Of a DNA stretch of 64,000 bases, positions 55,382-64,000 are shown piece after piece. The first letter of the stretch is position 1. Each line of letters begins with the position of its first letter. The notes beneath the pieces were generated by a model. It was not told the DNA's origin and ran no database searches. It saw only the letters and a list, made by a program, of their open reading frames with translations. The stretch comes from Phytophthora sp. 'mugwort' (Eukaryota > Oomycota > Peronosporomycetes > Peronosporales > Peronosporaceae). The position numbers and the translations under genes are program-made. Location of the stretch: positions 2,666,001-2,730,000 of the forward strand of contig JAUCEF010000018.1 of NCBI GenBank assembly GCA_033558025.1, given 5' to 3'.

Positions 55382-57093
55382 TTAAGACTTCGGTGCACAA
55401 CCGCCCGTGATCTTCCAGCACATCGTTGTCGTATACATCGACAGCAGGTTCACCAGCGTTGCCCACACAATAGCGAAGGCAAGGTATCCAACTGTGATGA
55501 TACCCATCATACGACTAGAACCACCTGTACGCTTCAGTTCCTGGGTCTCTGCCTTCTGGCGAGGAAGCAGTGGCAAGAAGGCCAGTGAAAGGAGCTTCAT
55601 ACTGTAACAAATCCATATCGTAATGGTCACATCGCGACGAACCAAAGTCGTATCGGCCTGAATGTCTTTCAGCCACACGTGGAACTGAGCATTCACCAAC
55701 TTAGCCATGGAACGACCGAAGGGTGTGGTCAAGTTCGTCGTAGCTGTCAGCAAACCATACAAGGCACCTTCGTGGCCGGGCTCAGCAAGCTCCACCACCA
55801 CGTACGTGGCGATCATGAAACGGATGCCATCAGGCAGGTATTCAATGACGGGGACACCGAGCCAAAACCATTGGTTGCGAACCACGTCCCAGACGGTGAA
55901 CATCGTCATAAAGGCATCAATCGACAGAGCTCCACACATAGTGATAATAATGATCGTGCGCCAGTTCCAATCAAGACCATACTTCCCCGTGAGAACAAGG
56001 GTCATGGCGTAGAACATTGTACCGACAATAGTCATCACACTGTTGTTGAAAGGAGTAGCATGGACCCAGTACAACTTAATGTTGCTTGAAGACACGATGT
56101 TGAAGCTGTTGAAGACACCCGAGAAGAACTTGTACGCTACGATCTGGTAGATGGCACGTCTCTGTAGCATGCCCCAGAACGACGACATGTATGCGCTGAA
56201 TGTCGGCTTGTCGTTGAATCGCTCTTCATGCAGAAGAAACCACGAGACGAAGATCAGAGGAGTGCAGATAATGCCCGAGATCAGCATCAGTTGCTGGAAT
56301 GTGAGCGAGAAGTCAAAACTACCGGCATACTCCTCTCCGTTCATAAAGAAAGCAATGACAGCAGCGCCGAGAGCGGTAAACGACGTCTTGACGGCGTACA
56401 CTGCAGTCTGGACACGACCACGCTGCTTAAGAGGCTCTCGTTGTGCGTACTCGACAACCGTAGCGTCAGAAGCCACCTCACACAGCAGGTAGCCGAACGA
56501 CGCGAGCATCATGGGCACCACGTACTTGCCAGCAGAATTTGACGCCCTCTCGTTAATGGTGGCAATTTGTTCCGCTGTCCAATCTTCTTTATCAATCTTG
56601 TGCATCGATGCGTCACCATAGTATGGGTCAGGGATGGACATTGCCGCCATAATGAAAAGAATGACGACACAGAATACCCAGCCGATGACCATGTACGGAC
56701 GACGACGGTAGCCCATGATCGGGAAACAGTCACTGATCACGCCAAAGATCATCTTGTAACACCACGGAATCTGCACCAAAATACAGTCGCAGACACGACA
56801 ATGGTTCCCTCTGCATTAAGGTATCCCTGAAGCACGGGGTAGATAACGCCGGGGATGATGCCAGCCAGGAACCCGACACCTGCGTACTGAGCCAGCAATC
56901 CAATGCACTCCTTGGACAGCATATTCAATGGCTTGCCCTCGCGCAGGGCACCATTTTCGAGATCTGTATCGATGACCTTGCCGGGAGACGGTAGATGCGA
57001 GTACGCGCTCTCGCTTTGAGCTGGCTTGAGATCCGAAAGCCTGCTGGGTCGGTCTTCCAGAATCGCCTTGAGGGTGTCGTCTGTCATCTTCAT
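55382..57093 (-). pseudogene. FBT family transporter A1, broken by one 2-nt frameshift
   Basis: This is a paralogue of A2 (59501-61207). From the ATG at 57093 it reads MKMTDDTLKAILEDRPSRL, then ENGALREGKP and VIYPVLQGYLNAEGTIVVSA. The frame is then lost at 56778-56781, where an A4 run (T4 on the coding strand) stands in place of the A2 expected from A2. After that the original frame continues without any further break for 465 codons (VQIPWCYKMIFGVISDCFPI, RRRPYMVIGW, to CWKITGGCAPKS). Membrane helices number about twelve. The product would be a BT1-type folate/pterin transporter. A single homopolymer indel could be an assembly error; if so the gene is functional. Ends 5.4 kb from the intact START/FYVE gene's 5' side. 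Confidence 0.9.
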
Positions 57094-57610
57094 GTTTCGA
57101 ATGAATCCGCTCCAGCACTAGTCGAGCTTGTGTCTTCAAGCAGGCAAGTTGCGCAATGAGCAGTGAACGATCGGTGGGCTTTACCTTCTGTAGCAAGATC
57201 GTTCAGCGGGTTAACACGTGAATCGCCCCCTGATGATCGTCGCTTTTTCTTGACCTGCGCTTTCGGACGTGTTTAATGATCGCGAATGAGTGGTCGTGCA
57301 CCGCCCATGACCAATCCTGCGTTGTTCTATGTGTTGCCAGCATAGCAGACTCGAGCTCTCCATACTGGCATTACCGTCGTCGGACAAGCGGCGATGGGGG
57401 CTAATGCAAGACAACTTGTCCAGTTCTGACTTGAGCTCCGACGGCGGATCCCGCAAATCGCTCGGGATTAATTAATCCAGAAAGCCAAGCCCGCTGGCTG
57501 TACGGCCACCGGTCATTTAACACCCCTTACTCACTGTTGTCGGACAGAGGCTCACGCTGCAACTCAAGAGTGAGCAGAAAGGTGCCCGCTTGCAGTGGTG
57601 CTGTGTTAGG
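57094..57610. promoter_or_regulatory. intergenic region between divergent A1 and B1
   Basis: A 517-bp stretch between two divergently oriented FBT genes, so it should hold both promoters. TCATTCG lies directly before the A1 ATG (57094-57110, minus) and TCACTGT at about 57531 (plus) are initiator-like, but neither is a full match. Confidence 0.35.
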
Positions 57611-59307
57611 ATGGGAGCGGCCGATGAGCAGCAGCAGCAGCTCGTACTCCACGACGAGGTCGACCCGATCAAATATGGCGCCGTGCCCTCGGATGAGCCA
57701 TCTAAGACTTACGATGACGACCGCGAAGACGACGTGCTGAGGGATGGACCGCCTCCAAGACTGCTATCGCCTGAGGTATTGGCGTTGATGATGCAGTACG
57801 CTGGAATCGGGTTCGTCAATGGACTTCTGCCTGCGGTAATCTACCCCGTTCTACAAGGATTCCTCAATGCTGAAGGAACCAATGTCGTGTCTGCAACGGT
57901 TCTGGTGCAGCTTCCCTGGTCGTATAAAATATTCCTAGGAATTCTCAGCGACTGCTTCCCCATTGGAGGCTATCGTCGACGGCCGTACATGTTGCTAGGC
58001 TAGCTGATCTGTTGCTGTATGCTGCTCATGATCGCGAGCTTCCCCGAGGCTGCTCCGTACTATGGAGACCCAACCATGCACTTACTCAGCCCTGATGAAT
58101 GGACCGACGCTCAGCGTAAAAATATTAACTCCAATGCCCCCGACGCTGCGGGTAAGTACGTGATCCTCATGATGATGGCGTCGTTCGGGTATTTGGTCAT
58201 GGAGGTGCCAGCCGGCGCCGTGGTGATCGAGTACGCGCAGCGTGAGCCGGTCCACACACGCGGACGCATTCAGTCGTGGATTCATAATGTTCGAATGGGA
58301 TTAAATGCACTTGGTGCCCTTGTCGTTGCGGTCGCGTTCAATGGCATCGAGTACGGCAGCTCCTTTGACTTTTCATTCATGTTTTCGCAGATGATGTTCA
58401 TCTTAAGTTGCTTGTGTCACTTGGACCTGCCGCATGGTTTCTCATTTATGAAGATGAGGTGCAAACGCCCAAGTTCGGCGTACACATGTCGAACTCCTGG
58501 GGGATCTTGCAGAAGCGAGCGGTGTACAAGGGGCAGCCTACAAGTTCTTCTCGGGTGTCTTTAATAGCTTTAACATTGTGTCGCCGAACAATACCAAGCT
58601 GTACTGGGTCCACGCCACGCCGTTCAACGCGAGCATCATGGCTATCGTTGGCACATTTGTTTATTCCCGGACTCTCGCAGTGATGGCGCAGCGTGGGCTT
58701 CATTGAAACTGGCACTTTGCAATCGCTGTCACAGTCATATTTGGCGTCGTTACGGACGGAATGATGACGATGCTCGTGACTGGGACATCGTGCGCAGCCA
58801 GTGGTTCTGGCTTGGTGTCCCAGTCGTTGGAGACGTCCCACACACAATGCGCTTTATTGTTAACAACTACATTGTAGTTGAACTTATTAAAAGGGTTCGG
58901 AAGGCGCATTGTTTGGCCTTTCGACGACTGCCAACTACGTTTCCTCACCACTCGGCCAAACTGCCGCCAAGTTTGTCAACGCGCGCTTCCATGTCTGGAA
59001 GGACGACATCCTAGCCGACACGTACGAGACACGTCGCGACTTGACAATCACAATTTGGATCTGCTACGGCATGAAGATGGTGTCGCTCATATTCTTGCCG
59101 TTGTTACCGAACCAGAGAGCAGCAACTCAAGCGCTTCGTCGTCAAGGTGGCGTGAGCAAGCGAATGGGGATGTGGATGGTGGGAATCTTAATATTTGCCC
59201 TGGCTTGGCTGATGATGGTGAACGTGCTAAGCATGAACCCGGCGACGAAGTGCTGGGCGATCACGGAAGGCTGCGCACCCAAGTCACACCATACCAACAT
59301 GTGGTGA
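57611..59307 (+). pseudogene. FBT family transporter B1, pseudogene
   Basis: This is a paralogue of B2 (62458 onward). From the ATG at 57611 it reads MGAADEQQQQLVLHDEVDP, then VIYPVLQGFLNAEGTNVVSA, SDCFPIGGYRRRPYML. A Trp codon has become TAG at 58001-58003. The frame goes on to about 58409, where 4 nt are missing relative to B2. A 1-nt loss follows near 58530, a Trp to TGA change at 58704-58706, another 1-nt loss near 58779 and a further shift near 58893. The end (FVNARFHVWKDDILADTYET to HHTNMW) is again readable to 59307. With at least six independent lesions it is a true pseudogene, unlike A1. Confidence 0.93.
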
Positions 59308-59500
59308 CGGGTCAGTTTTAAGGCATACGCCAAGCTTGCTCTATTATGTTTTTAATCGCTAAAAGAGATCGAGGATGTGGCAAAATCTTCCATCATCTAT
59401 GGAAACTGAACTTGTGTATATTAACAAGCCGATTTCAGGAATATTAAAATCGAAGCAAGGATTCCTGACAGTATTGGTAAATTATAGGTGTCCTATGTAT

Positions 59501-61207
59501 TTAAGACTTTGGTGCACAACCGCCCGTGATCTTCCAGCACATTGTTGTCGTATACATCGACAGCAGGTTCACCAGCGTTGCCCACACAATAGCGAAGGCA
59601 AGGTACCCAACCGTGATGATACCCATCATACGACTAGAACCACCCGTACGCTTCAGTTCCTGGGTCTCTGCCTTCTGGCGAGGAAGCAGTGGCAAGAAGG
59701 CCAGTGAAAGGAGCTTCATACTGTAACAAATCCATATCGTAATGGTCACATCGCGACGAACCAAAGTCGTATCGGCCTGAATGTCTTTCAGCCACACGTG
59801 GAACTGAGCATTCACCAACTTAGCCATGGAACGACCGAAGGGTGTGGTCAAGTTCGTCGTAGCTGTCAGCAAACCATACAAGGCACCTTCGTGGCCGGGC
59901 TCAGCAAGCTCCACCACCACGTACGTGGCGATCATGAAACGGATGCCATCGGGCAGGTATTCAATCATCGGCACGCCGAGCCAGAACCATTGGTTCCTAA
60001 CAACGTCCCAGACGGTGAACATCGTCATGAACGCATCAATCGACAGAGCTCCACACATGGTCACAGTAATGATCGTGCGCCAGTTCCAATCGAGACCGTA
60101 CTTGCCAGTCAGTGCCAGAGTGATCGCGTAGAAGATCGTACCCACAATTGTCATGAAGCTGTTGTTGAATGGCGTCGCGCGTACCCAATACAGCTTGATA
60201 TTGCTCGAAGACACGATATTGAAACTATTGAAGACACCCGAGAAGAACTTGTACGCCACGATCTGGTAGATAGCACGCTTCTGAAGCAGAGCCCAGAACG
60301 ACGACATGTACTCGCTGAACGACAGTTTTTTGTCCGTGACGCGGTCCTCGTTCAGCAAGAACCACGACACGAAGACTAGGGGCGCACAGATGACACCCGT
60401 GATCAACATTAATTCCTGGAACGAGAGCGAGAAGCTGAACGAGCCAGCATATTCCTCTCCATTCATAAAGAAAGCGATAACGGCGGCACCGACGGCAGTG
60501 AACGAAGTCTTCACGGCGTACACAGCGGTCTGAACACGGCCACGCTGCTCGATAGGCTCGCGCTGCGCATACTCGACAACCATGGCATCGGCGGCAACTT
60601 CACACATGAGATAGCCGAACGACGCGAGCATCATCGGCACGACGTATTTGCCAGCAGAATTGGGGGCGTTTGCATTAATGCTATCGATCTGATCTTCTGT
60701 CCACTTTTCTTCGTCAATGTGGTGCATCGCAGAGTCGCCGTAGTATGGGTCAGGGATTGACATTGCCGCCATAATGAAGAGAATTGTGATGCAGAACAAC
60801 CAACCAATGACCATGTACGGACGACGACGGAAACCCATGATCGGGAAGCAATCACTGATCACGCCGAAGAACATCTTGTAGCACCACGGGATCTGCACCA
60901 GTACTGTCGCGGACACTACAGTAGTGCCCTCTGCATTCAGGTAACCCTGGAGGACCGGGTAGATAACACCGGGGATGATGCCGGCCAGGAACCCGACACC
61001 TCCGTACTGGGCCAGCAATCCGATGCACTCAACGGACAACAGCGTAAGAGGCTTACCCTCGCGCAACGCCCCATTCTCCATGTCGGGCTTGAACGGCTTT
61101 GCCGGTGTGTTGTGGTTGGCGTACGTCGGGTCATCCGGGTTGCGGTGGATACTGGAGATGGCACTGAGACGCTCCATGCCGATGGAGTGTTTGTTGACGT
61201 CGGCCAT
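59501..61207 (-). CDS. FBT (folate-biopterin transporter) family protein A2
   Basis: An intact 568-residue membrane protein with about twelve helices. It belongs to the BT1/FBT family (TC 2.A.71), whose known members carry folates or pterins across membranes; substrate here is unknown. Marks of the family: VIYPVLQGYLNAEGTTVVSA (helix 2 region), ISDCFPIMGFRRRPYMVIGW (the SD...RRRPY loop), EVAADAMVVEYAQREP and KFFSGVFNSFNIVSSSNIKL. The 55-residue N-terminus is polar and variable between paralogues. The ATG at 61207 is the first in frame. The last 165 residues are identical to those of A1, while the rest is about as divergent as older paralogues. An initiator-like GCTCATT lies 67-73 nt upstream. 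Confidence 0.95.
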   Translation of the reverse strand: MADVNKHSIGMERLSAISSIHRNPDDPTYANHNTPAKPFKPDMENGALREGKPLTLLSVECIGLLAQYGGVGFLAGIIPGVIYPVLQGYLNAEGTTVVSATVLVQIPWCYKMFFGVISDCFPIMGFRRRPYMVIGWLFCITILFIMAAMSIPDPYYGDSAMHHIDEEKWTEDQIDSINANAPNSAGKYVVPMMLASFGYLMCEVAADAMVVEYAQREPIEQRGRVQTAVYAVKTSFTAVGAAVIAFFMNGEEYAGSFSFSLSFQELMLITGVICAPLVFVSWFLLNEDRVTDKKLSFSEYMSSFWALLQKRAIYQIVAYKFFSGVFNSFNIVSSSNIKLYWVRATPFNNSFMTIVGTIFYAITLALTGKYGLDWNWRTIITVTMCGALSIDAFMTMFTVWDVVRNQWFWLGVPMIEYLPDGIRFMIATYVVVELAEPGHEGALYGLLTATTNLTTPFGRSMAKLVNAQFHVWLKDIQADTTLVRRDVTITIWICYSMKLLSLAFLPLLPRQKAETQELKRTGGSSRMMGIITVGYLAFAIVWATLVNLLSMYTTTMCWKITGGCAPKS

Positions 61208-62457
61208 CTTGGTCTTCCGAGAGAGGGCTGAGGCGGGAGGGGGGGGGGCAGCCTCTGAGACGACCTATTCAATAATGAGCTCGCCAAATGGCTGGTATGA
61301 TGGTGATGCAGTGCACGACTGGCTAGGTGGCTTCCATCCATGCACGGAATTCCGACGGCGGTCGAGCTGCCGCCGTGAAGGGCACCATCAATTCCGGTCG
61401 GTATGTGTCCGTTGATTGTGCGGAGCAGTGCATCAGGAAGCAAACCCCTTGGCGTAGCCAGGGCAAAAGGAGGAGAAAGGGAAGCACGCTGCGTGATTCA
61501 CACCGTGAATGGTGTCTGCTTGCTGGCCAGTCACGTGAATTATTCTGTACAGTCGGGGTCCCTGAAAACTTGATCTAACAGGTATCGTTGTCTAGGCCCC
61601 AAGTCTCGCCGTCGGCAGCCTGCACTTGCCCCGGCGGCATGATCGGTTCCCGCCGATCGGCGCTCCGGCTAGGGATCCTTTCGCTGTCATTTTGCAAGGT
61701 CTCTGATACGCTCACTGTACTGACAACACAGCTCATGATCGCCGAATCAACACGCGGAAAAACAATCGACAATCGATTACCTGTTTCTTTTCATAATAGC
61801 AATACTCTAAACGCCTTCTAGCAACAAGTTATGAAAGGACAAACATCTTAATACTATAGCAATACATTAAATAACTGAACTCTGATAAATTTAAAAATAA
61901 AGGTGTTTGTGTTTGACAAGATTGTCATAGAGAGCATGAAGGGACGCAGACATTTGACAAGTTCCGTTTTTTGATTGGCGCGATGCACGCATTGTTGAAG
62001 TGACAATACCCATCGCTTACAGCGATCTTAGTCCGCAGTCATTGCGGTTTGCTGTACTGTAAAATACAGAGGGTGCAGCTGTCAACACCCCTCCACAAAA
62101 CGTTCAGCGTCTGGCTCATGAAACCATTGGACACAAAGCCCTATCAAGTCTGCACAGCATCGGGATGAGGCTGCGCCTGAACGATATGGGCACGTGCTCG
62201 CCTCCGTATGTACACTGTACAATGGCTCCGAGACCGGCTGGGTGTGTGCTCGACGGGGAGCACTTTCACCGCGAGCGCTCGACGCGGCGATGTCGCTGGA
62301 GACCGTACAGAAGGATGGCAACGACTTTCTCAGAGCTCACGACGCCACCACCACCAATATGCAGCTACGGTACGACTAGCAGATCCGCTGATGGTGATTA
62401 GCAGAGTCCATTCTCTAAAGGCGCCACTTCGCTCCATTCGTCGTTCGCGCATTCAGA
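61208..62457. other. intergenic region between divergent A2 and B2
   Basis: 1.25 kb between two divergent FBT genes. A G9 run lies at 61239-61248, otherwise no repeats are evident. Short open frames on both strands are not coding. CTCCATTCGTC at 62431 is the best initiator-like sequence for B2. I see no obvious similarity to the A1-B1 intergenic region, so the two pairs have diverged here or recombined. Confidence 0.4.
61274..61280 (-). promoter_or_regulatory. initiator-like motif upstream of FBT A2
   Basis: GCTCATT on the minus strand, with the predicted start A at 61276, would give a leader of about 69 nt. The following bases (ATTGAATAG) do not fit the FPR element well. Confidence 0.35.
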
Positions 62458-64000
62458 ATGGGCGTGCGTGAAGAACGCAACGCTCTTATATCCAGTAAGG
62501 CGAACGCAGAGGCCATCGCTGTGGAGTACGGCGCAGTGCCTAAAGACGTGTTCGACTCACCCCATGCATGCAGCAACGACTTAGAAGATGGCGCACTAAG
62601 AGAAGGACCACCGCCTGAATTGCGATCTCCCGAAGTCTTGGCGTTGCTGATGCAGTACGCCGGTATCGGCTTCGTGAACGGAGTGTTACCGGCCGTAATC
62701 TACCCCGTTTTGCAGGGATACCTCAACGCTGAAGGAACCATCGTCGTGTCAGCAACTTTGCTTGTACAACTTCCGTGGTCCTATAAGGTTTTCCTGGGAG
62801 TCTTGAGCGATTGTTTTCCCATTGGAGGTTATCGTCGACGGCCATACATGCTGATCGGCTGGCTGCTGTGTTGCTGTATGCTGTTCATGATGTCGAGCTT
62901 CCCCGAAGCGGATCCGTACTATGGCGACTCCAGCATGCACTTTACTAGCCCTGACGAATGGTCGGACGCTCAGCGCAAGAGTATTAATCCCGACGCACCC
63001 GACGCAGCAGGGAGATACGTGATCCCTATGATGCTGGCAGCCTTCGGATATTTGCTAGTCGAAGTCCCCGCAGATGCTGTAACTATTAATTACTCACAGC
63101 GTGAGCCGACCAGCAGCCGCGGCCATCTCCAATCGTGGATTCACAGTCTTCGCATGGGGTTCAGCGCATTGGGCGCCCTCGTCGTTGCAGTCGCGTTTAA
63201 TGGTGTCGAATACGGCGGCTCTTTCGATTTTTCGCTTACGTTCCCCCAGCTGATGTTCTTCGTGGGCTGCCTTTGCCTACCACTTGGACCTGCTGCCTGG
63301 TTCCTGGTGCACGAGAATGAGGTAAAACCGCCCAGCTTTAGCGCATACAGGGCTCGCTTTTGGAAGGTTTTGCAAAAACGAGCAGTGTACCAAGTGGCAG
63401 CGTACAAGTTCTTTTCCGGCGTCTTCAACAACTTTAACATCGTGTCATCGAGCAATATCAAGCTGTACTGGGTGCACGCCACACCGTTCAACGCCAGTAT
63501 CATGGCCATCGTTGGAACCTTCACGTACGCTGGAACTCTGGCAATTATGGCCCAGCGCGGCCTGCACTGGAACTGGCACATTGCCATCGCCGCTACTGTC
63601 ATCTTCGGCGTAGTGACGGACTGTATGATGACGATGCTCGTGACTTGGGATATCATTCGCAGTCAGTGGTTCTGGCTCGGTGTTCCCGTCATGGGAGAAG
63701 TCCCACATGCTGTCCGCTTCATCGTGAGCAACTACATCGTAGTGGAGCTCATTGAACAGGGCACAGAGGGAGCCTTGTACGGCTTGTTGACGACGACCAA
63801 CCACGTGGCCGCTCCGTTCGGCCGTACGACTGCCAAGATCATTAACGCTCGCTTCCACGTCTGGAAGGACGATATCCTGGCCGACACATACGAGACACGT
63901 CGCGACGTGACCTACACGATCTGGCTCTGCTACGGGATGAAGCTAGTGTCGCTGATCTTCTTGCCGCTGCTTCCGAACCAGAGAGACACCACCCAAGCGC
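62458..64000 (+). CDS. FBT family transporter B2, truncated by the window end
   Basis: An open frame of 514 codons without a stop runs from the ATG at 62458 to the last base. It begins MGVREERNALISSKANAEAI, then ENGALREG-like DLEDGALREGPPPE, VIYPVLQGYLNAEGTIVVSA, SDCFPIGGYRRRPYMLIGW, KFFSGVFNNFNIVSSSNIKL and, at the end, LADTYETRRDV and FLPLLPNQRDT. By comparison with B1 about 60 residues are missing. It has the same twelve-helix layout as A2 but belongs to a distinct sub-branch (for example IGGYRRRPY against IMGFRRRPY; ARFHVWKDD against AQFHVWLKD). No lesion is seen. It is the intact counterpart of B1. Confidence 0.95.
   Translation, partial: MGVREERNALISSKANAEAIAVEYGAVPKDVFDSPHACSNDLEDGALREGPPPELRSPEVLALLMQYAGIGFVNGVLPAVIYPVLQGYLNAEGTIVVSATLLVQLPWSYKVFLGVLSDCFPIGGYRRRPYMLIGWLLCCCMLFMMSSFPEADPYYGDSSMHFTSPDEWSDAQRKSINPDAPDAAGRYVIPMMLAAFGYLLVEVPADAVTINYSQREPTSSRGHLQSWIHSLRMGFSALGALVVAVAFNGVEYGGSFDFSLTFPQLMFFVGCLCLPLGPAAWFLVHENEVKPPSFSAYRARFWKVLQKRAVYQVAAYKFFSGVFNNFNIVSSSNIKLYWVHATPFNASIMAIVGTFTYAGTLAIMAQRGLHWNWHIAIAATVIFGVVTDCMMTMLVTWDIIRSQWFWLGVPVMGEVPHAVRFIVSNYIVVELIEQGTEGALYGLLTTTNHVAAPFGRTTAKIINARFHVWKDDILADTYETRRDVTYTIWLCYGMKLVSLIFLPLLPNQRDTTQA

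Noticed and set aside
59798..60379. 193-codon plus-strand open frame, repeated in shorter form at 55679-56089
   Set aside because: Both are antisense to the FBT A genes and resemble each other only because the genes are duplicates.
1..64000. CRISPR arrays, rRNA genes, bacterial operons
   Set aside because: No regularly spaced repeats or rRNA-like stretches were seen, and all recognised genes are eukaryotic.

Overview
The window reads as nuclear DNA of an oomycete, most likely Phytophthora or a close relative in the Peronosporales. The clues are long intronless genes, an expanded family of folate-biopterin (BT1/FBT) transporters, an oomycete-type START + FYVE-like protein, a flagellar central-pair gene (SPAG6/PF16) in a genome with zoospores, a core promoter matching the oomycete INR + FPR consensus, and a set of transposons typical of these genomes. 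No database search was possible; family names rest on recognised motifs.

Positions 1 to about 45,250 are almost entirely decayed mobile DNA with one intact host gene. In order: a piggyBac-like transposase (minus, 300-2243); a Ty3/gypsy gag-pol (minus, 2530-6415) and a second gypsy integrase-chromodomain piece (plus, 9838-10645), each next to one arm of a 187-bp inverted LTR-like repeat; a long stretch with little recognisable; a MULE transposase (minus, 16299-17939); a copia-like gag remnant (plus, 21010-22080); a complete but dead Tc1/mariner element (22516-24033); a Crypton-like tyrosine recombinase relic (minus, 25460-27442); the intact LEA-like membrane protein gene (27761-28918); a chromodomain + cysteine-peptidase-like tail of another gypsy element (30740-31404); a copia pol with internal deletions (31650-32591); a Tc1-like DDE fragment (33111-33635); a nearly full-length non-LTR retrotransposon (33660 to about 40380) followed by a tRNA-like sequence; a hAT element (41850-43580); a repeat-family ORF fragment (43846-44540); and a Tc1/mariner-type MITE with perfect 23-bp ends (44611-45244) that holds a perfect 45-nt palindrome.

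From 45,500 the window becomes gene-dense: SPAG6 (minus), a pogo/CENP-B-like relic (47990-49027), NSA2 ribosome-biogenesis factor (plus), a mitochondrial 3-ketoacyl-CoA thiolase of HADHB type (minus), and the START/FYVE-like protein (minus). The final 9 kb is a cluster of four FBT transporters in alternating orientation: A1 (minus, broken only by a 2-nt homopolymer frameshift), B1 (plus, a heavily decayed pseudogene), A2 (minus, intact) and B2 (plus, intact as far as seen, running off the window end). This looks like a tandem duplication of a divergent A-B gene pair. The 3' ends of A1 and A2 are nearly identical, with an abrupt drop in identity further in, which suggests gene conversion.

The host genes do not form a pathway. 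They are housekeeping (NSA2, thiolase), flagellar (SPAG6), a lipid/membrane-type regulator (START/FYVE) and small-molecule transport (FBT cluster). The main themes are the sharp boundary between repeat-rich and gene-dense DNA and the birth, conversion and decay of transporter paralogues.
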